From: Fibrobacter sp. UWR3
Lineage (GTDB): Bacteria; Fibrobacterota; Fibrobacteria; Fibrobacterales; Fibrobacteraceae
Reading direction: 5' to 3'
Assembly: GCF_900143055.1 (NCBI RefSeq)
Contig: NZ_FRCW01000003.1
Coordinates: 186,001 to 250,000, forward strand
Length of the DNA: 64,000 bases
The notes under the pieces are model-generated. The model did no database searches and was not told the DNA's origin. It saw only the letters and a list, made by a program, of their open reading frames with translations. This document shows positions 24,125-32,795 of this stretch, piece by piece. Position 1 is the first letter of the stretch. Each line of letters begins with the position of its first letter. The translations under genes and the position numbers were made by a program.

Positions 24125-25789
24125 TTACTTCTGGTGAGCCTTATACCACTTGATGAGCCCGTTGGTAGAGCTGTCGTGGTTCAGTTCGGCATCAGCCTTG
24201 GCAAGTTCCGGGAGGATCTTCTTCGCGAGCTGCTTGCCGAGTTCAACACCCCACTGGTCGTAGCTGTTGATGTTCCAGATAACGCCCTGCGTGAAGATCT
24301 TGTGTTCGTACATGGCGATGAGGGCGCCGAGCGTTTCCGGAGAAACGTAGTCCATCATGATGGAGTTGGTCGGCTTGTTGCCTTCGAACACCTTGTGCGG
24401 GGCAAGGAATGCGATTTCTTCTTCGCTCTTACCGTCCTTGCGGAGTTCTTCCTGGGCCTGGGCGAGCGTCTTGCCGTTCATCAAGGCTTCGGGCTGTGCA
24501 AAGAAGTTGCTGAGCAGCTTCTGGTGGTGATCGCCAATCTTGTTGTGGCTGTTTGCCGGGGCGATGAAGTCGCAAGGAATCATCTTGGTGCCCTGGTGGA
24601 TGAGCTGGTAGAAGGCGTGCTGGCCGTTCGTACCCGGTTCGCCCCAGAGGATCGGGCCCGTCTGGTAGTTCACGCGCTTGGAATCGCGGTCGACGGTCTT
24701 GCCGTTCGATTCCATGTCGGCCTGCTGGAAGTAGGCAGCAAGGCGGTGCAGGTACTGGTCGTACGGGAGCATCGCATAGCTCGAAGCGCCGAAGAAGTTG
24801 TTGTACCACACGCCGATGAGGGCGAGGATAACCGGCATGTTCTTGTCGGCCGGGGCGGTCTTGAAGTGCTGATCCATTTCGTAGGCGCCCTGGTGCAGCT
24901 TCATGTAGTTCTCGAAGCCGATGCGGAGAGCGATGGAGAGGCCGATGGCAGACCACAGGGAGTAGCGGCCGCCGACCCAGTTCCAGAATTCGAACATGTT
25001 GGCAGTGTCGATACCGAAGGCAGCGACGGCCTCGGTGTTGGTGGAGAGCGCAACGAAGTGCTTGGCGATGGACTTTTCGTCGCCATTGAAAGCCTTGAGG
25101 ACGGCAGCCTTGGCGGTTTCGGCGTTCGTCATGGTTTCAAGAGTGGTGAAAGTCTTGGAAGCGACAATGAAGAGCGTTTCTTCGATGTTCACCTTCTTGA
25201 GGGTCTCGGCCATGTGCGTGCCGTCGATGTTAGAAACGAAGTAAACTTCCGGGGAGTATTCGCCGGCAATCGGCTTGTCTGCATAGGGCTTGAGGGCTTC
25301 GGTCACCATCACGGGGCCGAGGTCAGAACCGCCGATACCGATGTTCACCACGTACTTGATGGACTTGCCGGTGTGGCCTTTCCACTTGCCGCTGCGGACG
25401 AGGTGGGTGAAGTCTTCCATGTGCTTGAGAACTGCGCGAACTTCGGGCATCACGTCCTTGCCGTCGACGCAAATCGGATCGTTACCCTTGTAGCGGAGAG
25501 CGGTGTGGAGCACGGCGCGCTTTTCGGTGGTGTTAATCTTTTCGCCGGCGAAGTACTTCTTGCGCATGTCGTCGAAGTTGGCGGACTTGAGCAAGTCCTG
25601 GAGCTTGGCCATGGTCTCGTCGGTGATGATGTTCTTGGAGTAGTCCAGGAAGAGTCCGCAGGCTTCCAGGCTGAACTTCTCGGCACGGGCCGGGTCCTTC
25701 GCGAAGAGTTCCTTCATGTGCCAAGTCTTGGCGACTTCGGCGTGGGCCTCGAGGGCCTTCCATTCCTGAGAATCAGTCAGTTTCGACAT
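24125..25789 (-). CDS. pgi: Glucose-6-phosphate isomerase
   Basis: Interconverts glucose 6-phosphate and fructose 6-phosphate in glycolysis, in the cytoplasm. 554 residues, the usual length of the long bacterial form. Family signatures are intact: [43 protein letters not shown] (active-site region) and [20 protein letters not shown] lies eight bases before the ATG. It stands alone; downstream are the structured unit and the REP-like element rather than a standard minus-strand terminator, apart from the symmetric one at 23968. Confidence 0.98.
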   Translation of the reverse strand: MSKLTDSQEWKALEAHAEVAKTWHMKELFAKDPARAEKFSLEACGLFLDYSKNIITDETMAKLQDLLKSANFDDMRKKYFAGEKINTTEKRAVLHTALRYKGNDPICVDGKDVMPEVRAVLKHMEDFTHLVRSGKWKGHTGKSIKYVVNIGIGGSDLGPVMVTEALKPYADKPIAGEYSPEVYFVSNIDGTHMAETLKKVNIEETLFIVASKTFTTLETMTNAETAKAAVLKAFNGDEKSIAKHFVALSTNTEAVAAFGIDTANMFEFWNWVGGRYSLWSAIGLSIALRIGFENYMKLHQGAYEMDQHFKTAPADKNMPVILALIGVWYNNFFGASSYAMLPYDQYLHRLAAYFQQADMESNGKTVDRDSKRVNYQTGPILWGEPGTNGQHAFYQLIHQGTKMIPCDFIAPANSHNKIGDHHQKLLSNFFAQPEALMNGKTLAQAQEELRKDGKSEEEIAFLAPHKVFEGNKPTNSIMMDYVSPETLGALIAMYEHKIFTQGVIWNINSYDQWGVELGKQLAKKILPELAKADAELNHDSSTNGLIKWYKAHQK

Positions 25790-25916
25790 AGATTAATCCT
25801 TTCCGCTACACGCGGGTTCATGTTTCGTGCGAAAAGTTAGAAAAAAGGCTCTCTTTCGTCTTTCGTCTGTAGGGCCGAAGGTCCGTTCTTTCGTCTAATA
25901 TGCTACATTCAAAAGC

Positions 25917-27317
25917 ATGGATACTTCATTACTTGACAAGGCAATCGTCTTCGCCGTAAAGGCGCACCAGGGCGTAGAGCGCCGGGGCAAGGACTTCCCG
26001 TACATTGTCCACCCGATGGAGGCAGTCTCGATTGCCGCCACCATGACCGGCGACCAGGAACTCCTGGCGGCAGCCGCACTGCACGATACGGTCGAAGATA
26101 CCGATGTCACACTCGACGACATCCGCCGTGAATTCGGCGAGCGCGTCGCGAAACTGGTAGAAGAGGAATCCGACGTATTTATGGAAGGGGTCTCCGAGGA
26201 AGCTTCCTGGCATGCCCGCAAGCAGGCCTCGATGGAGCGTCTCTCAAAAGCAAGCCGCGACGCGAAAATCGTAGCGCTTTCCGACAAGCTCAGTAACGCC
26301 CGTGCCATCTACCGCGATTTCAAGGAAAAGGGTGACGCCATCTGGAATATATTCCACGTGAAGGATGTTGCCGAACACGAATGGCACTACCGCGGGCTCC
26401 AGCGCGCACTGCACGAACTGGCGGGCACATTCGCCTTTACCGAATTCGGGCAACTCGTCCGCGAAATCTTTGGCGAACCCAAGCCCGAACGCATCAACAT
26501 GGACGACTACGAGGAAAGTGGCGACGGCTATACTGCGATAAGCTACAACCACAAGAACGGCAAGACGATGATGAAGCTCTACGCGCCGTTTGTCCCGATA
26601 AGCGAGCCCCACCGCGAACTCGAAGTGTCATGGAACCTTGCCGACAAAGGCCTGAACATCCCGCACGCGCACCGCCTGGTAACGGACGGCACCCGCATCG
26701 GCGTGGAATTCGAGCGCATCTCGCCCAAGAAGTCCTTTGCCCGCGCGATTTCGCAGGAACCGGAGACTCTCCGGCGCTATGCGGAGGAATTCGCCCGCGA
26801 ATGCAAGAAACTCCACGCGATTCCCTGCGACACGAAACTGTTCAGCCCGACAGAGAACCGCTTCCGCGCGGCAATCACCAAGCTCAAGGAATACTCCGAC
26901 GAGGAAAAGGCGAAAATCTCGGCGTTTATCGACAGCGTACCGAAGGCGACCACCTGCATCCACGGTGACATGCACATCGGGAACATCATCACGAACGGCG
27001 AAAAGAACTTCTGGATAGACCTTTCCGCCTTCAGTTACGGGAACCCGCTCTACGACGTGGGCATGCTCTATTTTGTTTCGCACACGGGCGACGACGAACT
27101 AGCGCAGAAGCTGTTCCATATCAGCGCGGCGCAGATGCTCGAGGTCTGGACCTACTTCGTTCCCGAATATTTCGGCAAGGAAGAGCCGCTCGCAAGCATC
27201 GACGAGAAGGTAAAGCCCTTCGCGGCACTCCTCATGCTCATGTACTACACCTGGACGGGAAACCCGCCTGCGGGAATGTTCGAACTCGTGAAACATTCCA
27301 TCCTGGAAAAATTCTAA
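25917..27317 (+). CDS. (p)ppGpp hydrolase-type HD domain fused to APH-like kinase
   Basis: 466 residues in two parts. Residues 1-185 are a Rel/SpoT/MESH1-type HD domain: KAHQGVERRGKDFPYIVHP, AALHDTVEDTDVTLDDI, and ALSDKLSNAR, so the metal ligands are in place. Residues about 195-466 are an aminoglycoside phosphotransferase-like kinase of the kind modelled as TIGR02172 in Fibrobacter: TTCIHGDMHIGNII (catalytic Asp and metal Asn) and FWIDLSAF, where the Asp replaces the usual DFG-like Asp. The fusion is unusual. It is followed after 15 bases by an alarmone synthetase gene, so it may be the detoxifying or balancing partner. What the kinase half phosphorylates is unknown. Confidence 0.85.
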   Translation: MDTSLLDKAIVFAVKAHQGVERRGKDFPYIVHPMEAVSIAATMTGDQELLAAAALHDTVEDTDVTLDDIRREFGERVAKLVEEESDVFMEGVSEEASWHARKQASMERLSKASRDAKIVALSDKLSNARAIYRDFKEKGDAIWNIFHVKDVAEHEWHYRGLQRALHELAGTFAFTEFGQLVREIFGEPKPERINMDDYEESGDGYTAISYNHKNGKTMMKLYAPFVPISEPHRELEVSWNLADKGLNIPHAHRLVTDGTRIGVEFERISPKKSFARAISQEPETLRRYAEEFARECKKLHAIPCDTKLFSPTENRFRAAITKLKEYSDEEKAKISAFIDSVPKATTCIHGDMHIGNIITNGEKNFWIDLSAFSYGNPLYDVGMLYFVSHTGDDELAQKLFHISAAQMLEVWTYFVPEYFGKEEPLASIDEKVKPFAALLMLMYYTWTGNPPAGMFELVKHSILEKF

Positions 27318-27332
27318 CCGGAGACTTGCCCC

Positions 27333-28445
27333 ATGCCTGTTGTTCCTGTAGAAAGTTACGGCCTGCATCCGCAGGGTACATTCATTATCGAGGAATTCCG
27401 CGAGAAGCACGCGATGTTCGAGAAACTGCTCACGGTCGTGCGCGGGATTCTTGAAAACGCAATGGCAGAAAACCACATCTACGTGAATGCCATCGAGGCG
27501 CGCGTCAAGGACGAGAAGAGCCTCGTGGGCAAGCTCGAACGCAAGGGCGAAAAGTACCACACGCTCAGCGACCTTACCGACATTTTGGGTGCGCGCGTCA
27601 TCACGTTCTACTACGACGAGGTCGACAAGATTGCGGCAATCGTCGGGAACACTTTCGAGGTGGACTGGGAAAACAGCATCGACAAGCGCAAGATGCACGA
27701 CCTGCACAGTTTCGGCTACAGTTCGCTACACTACATCTGCCGCGTCCCGAAAAAAATTTTCTTTGACCCGGAATTCCCCGAGATAAACGACATACGGTTC
27801 GAAGTGCAGATGCGTACCGCATTGCAACACGTATGGTCGGTGCTCGACCACGATACCGGATACAAGTCAGGGGTCGAAATCCCGAAGGAATACCTGCGCA
27901 GCATCAACAGGCTCGCGGGCCTGCTGGAACTTGCCGACGAGCAGTTCTGCCAGATACGCACGGGCATCAACGAATACCGGCGCCGCGTGCAGTCGCTCGT
28001 GAGTACCGGAAACTTCGAGGAGGTCTCGCTCGACGGCGATTCGTATGCGAACTACCTGAAGCTCAAGCCCTTCGACGCGCTCAACAACCGCATCGCATCC
28101 ATAAACCAGGCCGAAATCAGCAAGTCCCCGCTGCGCCAGTACCTGGACGTGTTCAAGCATCTGGGGTTCAAGACCCTCGGCGATTTGGACAGGTTCATCA
28201 AGGAAAATTCCGACGACGCCTTCCAGCTGGCGGCATTCCAGCTCGCGAATACCGACCTGGACATCATCAGTTCATCGCTCGGGGTAATGAGTCTCATTAC
28301 CGTCTACGCGCTCAAGTCGGGCTCGGGCCCGCTCGGGCTCAAGGACATATTCGATATCCTGTACGGTGAATCCGACGGCAACAAGCAGCGGGCCGAACGC
28401 CTTTACGAGAAGGCATCGCAGCTCTCGTTCATGCAGAAGAAATAG
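27333..28445 (+). CDS. Small alarmone synthetase-like protein (RelA/SpoT nucleotidyltransferase domain)
   Basis: 370 residues. The synthetase domain (about 20-200) has the expected blocks: LTDILGARVI, FGYSSLHYI, and FEVQMRTALQHVWSVLDHD. No HD, TGS or ACT domain is present, so it is of the SAS class. The C-terminal 150 residues are helical and not recognised. Predicted to transfer pyrophosphate from ATP to GDP/GTP, or, as in toxic SAS enzymes, to make (pp)pApp or modify tRNA. It has GGAG before the ATG and lies 15 bases after the HD-kinase gene. The pairing of a lone synthetase with a lone hydrolase looks like a toxSAS-antidote module or a split Rel system. Confidence 0.85.
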   Translation: MPVVPVESYGLHPQGTFIIEEFREKHAMFEKLLTVVRGILENAMAENHIYVNAIEARVKDEKSLVGKLERKGEKYHTLSDLTDILGARVITFYYDEVDKIAAIVGNTFEVDWENSIDKRKMHDLHSFGYSSLHYICRVPKKIFFDPEFPEINDIRFEVQMRTALQHVWSVLDHDTGYKSGVEIPKEYLRSINRLAGLLELADEQFCQIRTGINEYRRRVQSLVSTGNFEEVSLDGDSYANYLKLKPFDALNNRIASINQAEISKSPLRQYLDVFKHLGFKTLGDLDRFIKENSDDAFQLAAFQLANTDLDIISSSLGVMSLITVYALKSGSGPLGLKDIFDILYGESDGNKQRAERLYEKASQLSFMQKK

Positions 28446-28475
28446 CGGGATTGCCAAGGAACAGCGGATTTGAAC

Positions 28476-28931
28476 ATGTCTGAAATTGAAGCGCTCATCA
28501 AGAAACTTTCACCGCTCATGGAAGAAGGGTCCGAGATTTTCAAGGAACTGGCGGTCTTTTTCGGGCCCGGCTCAAAAATCGCGACGCACCAGGGCGACCT
28601 CGCGAAGTTCCTGGGGCGAAAGCGCCTTTACCGCGTGCTGAGGCTTTCGGGCAGCAGCTACAAGGATTGCGTGTACCAGCTGGTCGACGATCATCCCGAA
28701 TCGATGGAGGCGCTCGGGATGCTGCGCTACTACACATCGCCCGGCGGGAGCATCAAGTGGGAAGACATTGAGTCGGCAGAAATCGCCCTCGGGAAGGAAC
28801 TGACGACAAACGCCTACGGGTGGATGCCCGACGCATGGACCGCTTTTGAAGGCGCAGACGGCGAAGGGCAGGGTTCCGGCGAAAAAACGCACGGGCTTGT
28901 CGCCATCCTGGCATTCGATTACGGGGACTAG
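28476..28931 (+). CDS. Hypothetical protein in the alarmone operon
   Basis: 151 residues. Not recognised. It has an N-terminal helix (EIEALIKKLSPLMEEG), a stretch GDLAKFLGRKRLYRVLRLSG, and a C-terminal Gly-rich tail; no signal peptide or membrane segment. It starts 30 bases after the synthetase stop, so it is probably in the same transcript. The start is uncertain: ATG 28476, or TTG 28470, which has AAGGA at the better spacing. Confidence 0.6.
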   Translation: MSEIEALIKKLSPLMEEGSEIFKELAVFFGPGSKIATHQGDLAKFLGRKRLYRVLRLSGSSYKDCVYQLVDDHPESMEALGMLRYYTSPGGSIKWEDIESAEIALGKELTTNAYGWMPDAWTAFEGADGEGQGSGEKTHGLVAILAFDYGD

Positions 28932-28934
28932 ACT

Positions 28935-29008
28935 GTCATACCGCAGCCGGACTTTGTCCAGCAAGAGTATCTATGGACACCCTTGCGCCGAGGGCGCTTC
29001 GGTGTGAC
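28935..29008. repeat. Three-stem intergenic structure between convergent genes
   Basis: An outer stem GTCATACCG (28935-28943)/CGGTGTGAC (29000-29008) encloses two hairpins: GTCCA/TGGAC (within 28956-28977) and GCGCC/GGCGC (within 28985-28996). The ends GTCAT...GTGAC recall REP elements. It fills most of the 85-base gap and may serve as terminator for both genes. Confidence 0.6.
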
Positions 29009-29016
29009 GAGCAGGA

Positions 29017-31203
29017 TTACGGCGCAATAAATTCGAACAAGGTAATGCCGGGAAGTTTCCCCTTGCGGCTTACGAGATATTCGGCAAAAGGCTGGTCCAC
29101 AACGCGTTTCTTCTGGGACGATGCATGGCGCAGTCTGGGCGCCTCTCCCGGATTTAGCACGACAAACCCGGTGTGGGTCGCATCGATTTTTTCGGACTTC
29201 GCGACAAAGGCAACGCCAAGCACCTTCAGGCTATCGGAATGCGGGACCTTCGCCCATTCGAGCGCCTTGTCGTAGGGCAGGTAACGAATTTCCACCTGCG
29301 GGTCATCGGCTTCCTTGCCATCGACCAGGTACTTCATGCGTTTCGCCTTGAAAAAGTCCTTCTTCGGGAGCGTGCGCGATATTACCGTATCACCTTCCAC
29401 GGGGAGCACGCGGGCAAACATGCCCTCGCCCACCCAGTCGGCAAGCAGGTAGTGCTTGCGGGTGCGGTAACTTATTTCCCCGCCAAGATAGCGGATTTTC
29501 TGCAGTACGTTAAACAGCGAATCCTCGCTCGGGGCAAGAGCCATCGCCAGCGTGTGTTCCAGGAAGGTCACGCAGTCCACGGAATCCAGATAAACGAGCG
29601 GCTTGGGCTCAATCGGGTCAAGCGTTCCCTCGCCCATGGGCCCGAGACGGTAGGGCGTTCCCTGCAATTTCTTGGAGAAGTATTCCAGGCGGGCATCGAG
29701 GCCCTTCACGCCCTGCGCGGCAATCCACATGTCCTTCATGCGCACAAGCGACGGGAAGCCCTCATTCGCCCACTCGACAAGCTTGACCCACAGGGTATCC
29801 ATCACGTCCTTGCAGTCGCCGTCCTTGTTCTTGCCTGTCTTGTTCAGGTACATCGCCACGGCAAGCGTATCGCCCTGCGCAAATATGTAACCCGCAAGGC
29901 CATGCACCTCCGCAATATAACCCGTCTTGAAGCGCGTCGCCCACGGGTACTGCAGCGTGTACATGCGCTTGCTGCCGGAACCGATCTTGGGGCTCGCGAA
30001 GGAATTGATGTAGTATTCGTGCTTGGGGTGGCGCGCCATAGCGGCAAGCATCTGCGATTCGGCGGAGGGTTTCAGTTTATTCTTTGGAGCAAGCCCGCAA
30101 CCGTCGTACACTTCGAACCCGCTGGAATCCACCCCGATGGCGGCAAGGAACCTGCGTTCAAGCATCTTGCCCGTCTCGACGCTCCCCACCCCGAACTCGC
30201 GGGCGGCGGCGTTGCGGAAAAGCGTTTCGGCATGCAGGTTCTGGCTCCGCTGGTTAATCTCGTCGAGCATGCTGAGCAACGGCGCGGTAGAGAACGCATA
30301 CTGTTTCACGAGAGGGTTCGCAGGAGCCGTCGTATCTTCGCGGAAGGCTACCCCGCGGTCACGGAGCGCGGTAAGCATCGCCGCACGGAAATACCCGATA
30401 CCGCCACGGACGGGAATCACGAACTGGCTCGAGTCGGAATCGATATCGAACTCGCCCTCTACGGTAACTACGGGTTCTACCGGGTCAAGAGAACGGTTCC
30501 ACTTGAGTCTCATCTTGCGCCCGCGCTTGTTCAAGGGCGCCTTCGTCGTAATTAACTTGTTCACAACACGCACATAACCCACGTCGGGCAACACGGAAAC
30601 ACGCACCGTATCCCCCTCGTTTACACCGGGCCTAATACGCACTACAGCACTGTTGTCGTTGAACTGGAGCGGAGTCACCTCGGCCCCGTACCAGAAATCA
30701 TAAAAGTCGCTGCGCCAGTGTTCCGGCTTCCAAGGCGGCTGGTAATAGGAAGTATCAAGAACGAGCCTTCCCCTGAGGGTATCGATGCCGAGCGCCTTGA
30801 TGGAATCGGCAATACCGTAGAGCCACATGAGCGGATCAGTGTAGTAACGTGCCGAAATGTTCGGGTCACCCTCGCCGCGGACGTTCAGCGTGCCTCTAAA
30901 CACATTTCCTTCCTGCGCCCCCATAAGCGAGAACTTCGTCTCGGGTTCATAATCGAGCGGCAAGAAATGGAGCGCCGTCGCCGTGGAGAGCGTCTTCATG
31001 GTGCTCGCGGGCGTAAACAGTTCGTTCCCGTTGATGTTCGCCAGTTCCTTGCCCGTATTCACGGAACGCACGGATAACCCGAAGCTCACCTCGGGCAACA
31101 AGGAATCCACGTAGGCCTGGTATTCCGCGACATCCAGCCCCGCGCCAACCGCAGGCAGTACCGCCCAAAGGGCAAGGGAAACCAACCTCGCGAAAAACTT
31201 CAT
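29017..31203 (-). CDS. Fusion of PBP4-type DD-carboxypeptidase/endopeptidase (S13) and DUF1460 amidase-like domain
   Basis: 728 residues with a signal peptide (1-20). The first 470 residues are a penicillin-binding protein 4-type enzyme: STMK (SxxK, near residue 68), SQN in NQRSQNLHAETLF (SxN), and KTG in RFKTGYI. The DGSG motif of the family reads DGCG here. The last 230 residues match DUF1460, an NlpC/P60-related amidase fold: VDCVTFLEHTL (Cys nucleophile), THTGFVV and RLRHASS (His). So one periplasmic chain may cut both the peptide cross-link and the stem. Its start codon overlaps the upstream stop by one base (TGATG), so it is translated with the solute-binding protein gene. Confidence 0.85.
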   Translation of the reverse strand: MKFFARLVSLALWAVLPAVGAGLDVAEYQAYVDSLLPEVSFGLSVRSVNTGKELANINGNELFTPASTMKTLSTATALHFLPLDYEPETKFSLMGAQEGNVFRGTLNVRGEGDPNISARYYTDPLMWLYGIADSIKALGIDTLRGRLVLDTSYYQPPWKPEHWRSDFYDFWYGAEVTPLQFNDNSAVVRIRPGVNEGDTVRVSVLPDVGYVRVVNKLITTKAPLNKRGRKMRLKWNRSLDPVEPVVTVEGEFDIDSDSSQFVIPVRGGIGYFRAAMLTALRDRGVAFREDTTAPANPLVKQYAFSTAPLLSMLDEINQRSQNLHAETLFRNAAAREFGVGSVETGKMLERRFLAAIGVDSSGFEVYDGCGLAPKNKLKPSAESQMLAAMARHPKHEYYINSFASPKIGSGSKRMYTLQYPWATRFKTGYIAEVHGLAGYIFAQGDTLAVAMYLNKTGKNKDGDCKDVMDTLWVKLVEWANEGFPSLVRMKDMWIAAQGVKGLDARLEYFSKKLQGTPYRLGPMGEGTLDPIEPKPLVYLDSVDCVTFLEHTLAMALAPSEDSLFNVLQKIRYLGGEISYRTRKHYLLADWVGEGMFARVLPVEGDTVISRTLPKKDFFKAKRMKYLVDGKEADDPQVEIRYLPYDKALEWAKVPHSDSLKVLGVAFVAKSEKIDATHTGFVVLNPGEAPRLRHASSQKKRVVDQPFAEYLVSRKGKLPGITLFEFIAP

Positions 31204-32795
31204 CAGGACTTCGTCCCTTTTTTCTTGCGGTTATGGACAAAATAAACAACCAGCCGCGCGAAAAGGGCAATCATCACGAGCCCCGCGGCAATACCCGCAA
31301 AGAACACCATGCGCCACGCCGGCTGCGGAGTCGGGAGCGGTTCGAACTGCAGGTCTTCGGGTTCGATTTCCTGTATTTCTGTCGCAAAGGCAGTTTCCGC
31401 GCGCGCAACCAGGTCAGCTTCCTTTTCAGTTTCCTTCTGGCCCAGTATCTCCATTATCCTGAAATGCGCCTGCACCAGGAGTTCCGCGAGTTCATGGTTG
31501 CGGGCAGCCTTGTCTTCCGTCACGGCGAACATGGAGCCCATGTCGTTTGCAAACTTGATAAGCACGCCCTCGATGGCGCCCCACTGAGGAATGTTCGGGA
31601 AGCTCTTGCCGCTTTCGAGGCTCTGCACCAACTGCGAGTAACGGCGGTCCTGGTTCCAGATGCTTATGAGCCCGCGGTCGGAAGGCAAAAAGCCCACGGC
31701 ACGGCAGTACGCGTCCAGGTTGTCGGTACGCAACAGGTAAGCAAGCAGGGACTGCGCCGCGGCAAACTTCGTCGAATCGCCCCCTGTCGGCAAGACAAGG
31801 TGGCTCCCGCCCACGAACGTGGACTTGAACGAGGACGCAAGGAAGGGAAGGATGATGATGCCGTCATCGGCAATCGCGCTGGAACGCAGCCCGCCCGCCT
31901 CTTCGGAAAACTCCAGCTGGCGGATAAGTTCGGAGGTACCGTAATGGATAAGCAGTTCGGAATTGATGAACCGCACCGCGTTCTGCTGGGAATTTTCGTG
32001 CAGGCTTTGCGGGGCCAGTTCCTCGTCACCGAGAATCGCCGCATACACGGCAAGCCCGTCAAGCGTCTTCTGGTCAAGCAGGGCACTCGTGCATGCGCCC
32101 TGCCTGCAGTCCAGGAAATCACCACCGAAATTCCAGATAAACGGAGCCATCTGCTGGGGGCCGGTCCAATCCTCGTGACCGGGCAGAGCGAACGCCGCCA
32201 CGCGCTTCATCTCGGAATTCTTGAGTTCACCACGATTGATGGCACGGAGCGCACCCATGAACTTGGAATACGACGCGATGTCCGATTCCTCGATACCGAG
32301 CGTATGCCACAGCCACTCGTTCGCAAAAAGTGCACGCACGTCGAGGAACCACGGGAACGAGTACACTTCCTTGCCTGCGCCGATGTGACTTGCGCGGAAC
32401 GCTTCCGCATAGAATCGGGACGAATCGACCTGCGCAATGAGGGAATCGAGCGGGCGTATGCTGCCTACCGACGCAAAGTGGGGAACCCAGGTAGACCCCA
32501 ACTGGATAACATCCGGGAAATCCGCGACAGAATCGGGACTCGCAAAGGCCTTCGTAATGACATCGTACGCCTCGCCCCAGTTGAGCACGCGCACTTCTAC
32601 AGGAATACCCGTGTCACGCTGGAACTTCTTCACGAGTTTCTTGACCGCCTTCTGCGAGCCGAGCCCGTTATCCATCATCCACAAGTGGAGAGTATCCGCG
32701 TCAGCACTCCTCAATTCCGGCACCGCAACCGCCGCCGTCGCCACCAGGGCAACCGCAACTGCTGCACGCACGATATGTCGGGACAAACGGATCAT
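31203..32795 (-). CDS. Family 1 extracellular solute-binding protein with C-terminal membrane anchor
   Basis: 530 residues. A signal or signal-anchor (RAAVAVALVATAAVAV) is followed by an ABC-type sugar-binding-protein fold (LHLWMMDNGLG...VKKLVKKFQRDTGIPVEV; later VGGSHLVLPTG). Unusually, after a Glu/Pro-rich stretch (EPEDLQFEPLPTPQP) the protein ends in a hydrophobic helix (about 497-520) and a basic tail (HNRKKKGTKS), so it is tethered in the inner membrane. No permease or ATPase gene is near. It overlaps aroA by four bases (ATGA) and the PBP4 fusion by one. Sensing rather than transport is possible; this is inference. Confidence 0.8.
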   Translation of the reverse strand: MIRLSRHIVRAAVAVALVATAAVAVPELRSADADTLHLWMMDNGLGSQKAVKKLVKKFQRDTGIPVEVRVLNWGEAYDVITKAFASPDSVADFPDVIQLGSTWVPHFASVGSIRPLDSLIAQVDSSRFYAEAFRASHIGAGKEVYSFPWFLDVRALFANEWLWHTLGIEESDIASYSKFMGALRAINRGELKNSEMKRVAAFALPGHEDWTGPQQMAPFIWNFGGDFLDCRQGACTSALLDQKTLDGLAVYAAILGDEELAPQSLHENSQQNAVRFINSELLIHYGTSELIRQLEFSEEAGGLRSSAIADDGIIILPFLASSFKSTFVGGSHLVLPTGGDSTKFAAAQSLLAYLLRTDNLDAYCRAVGFLPSDRGLISIWNQDRRYSQLVQSLESGKSFPNIPQWGAIEGVLIKFANDMGSMFAVTEDKAARNHELAELLVQAHFRIMEILGQKETEKEADLVARAETAFATEIQEIEPEDLQFEPLPTPQPAWRMVFFAGIAAGLVMIALFARLVVYFVHNRKKKGTKS

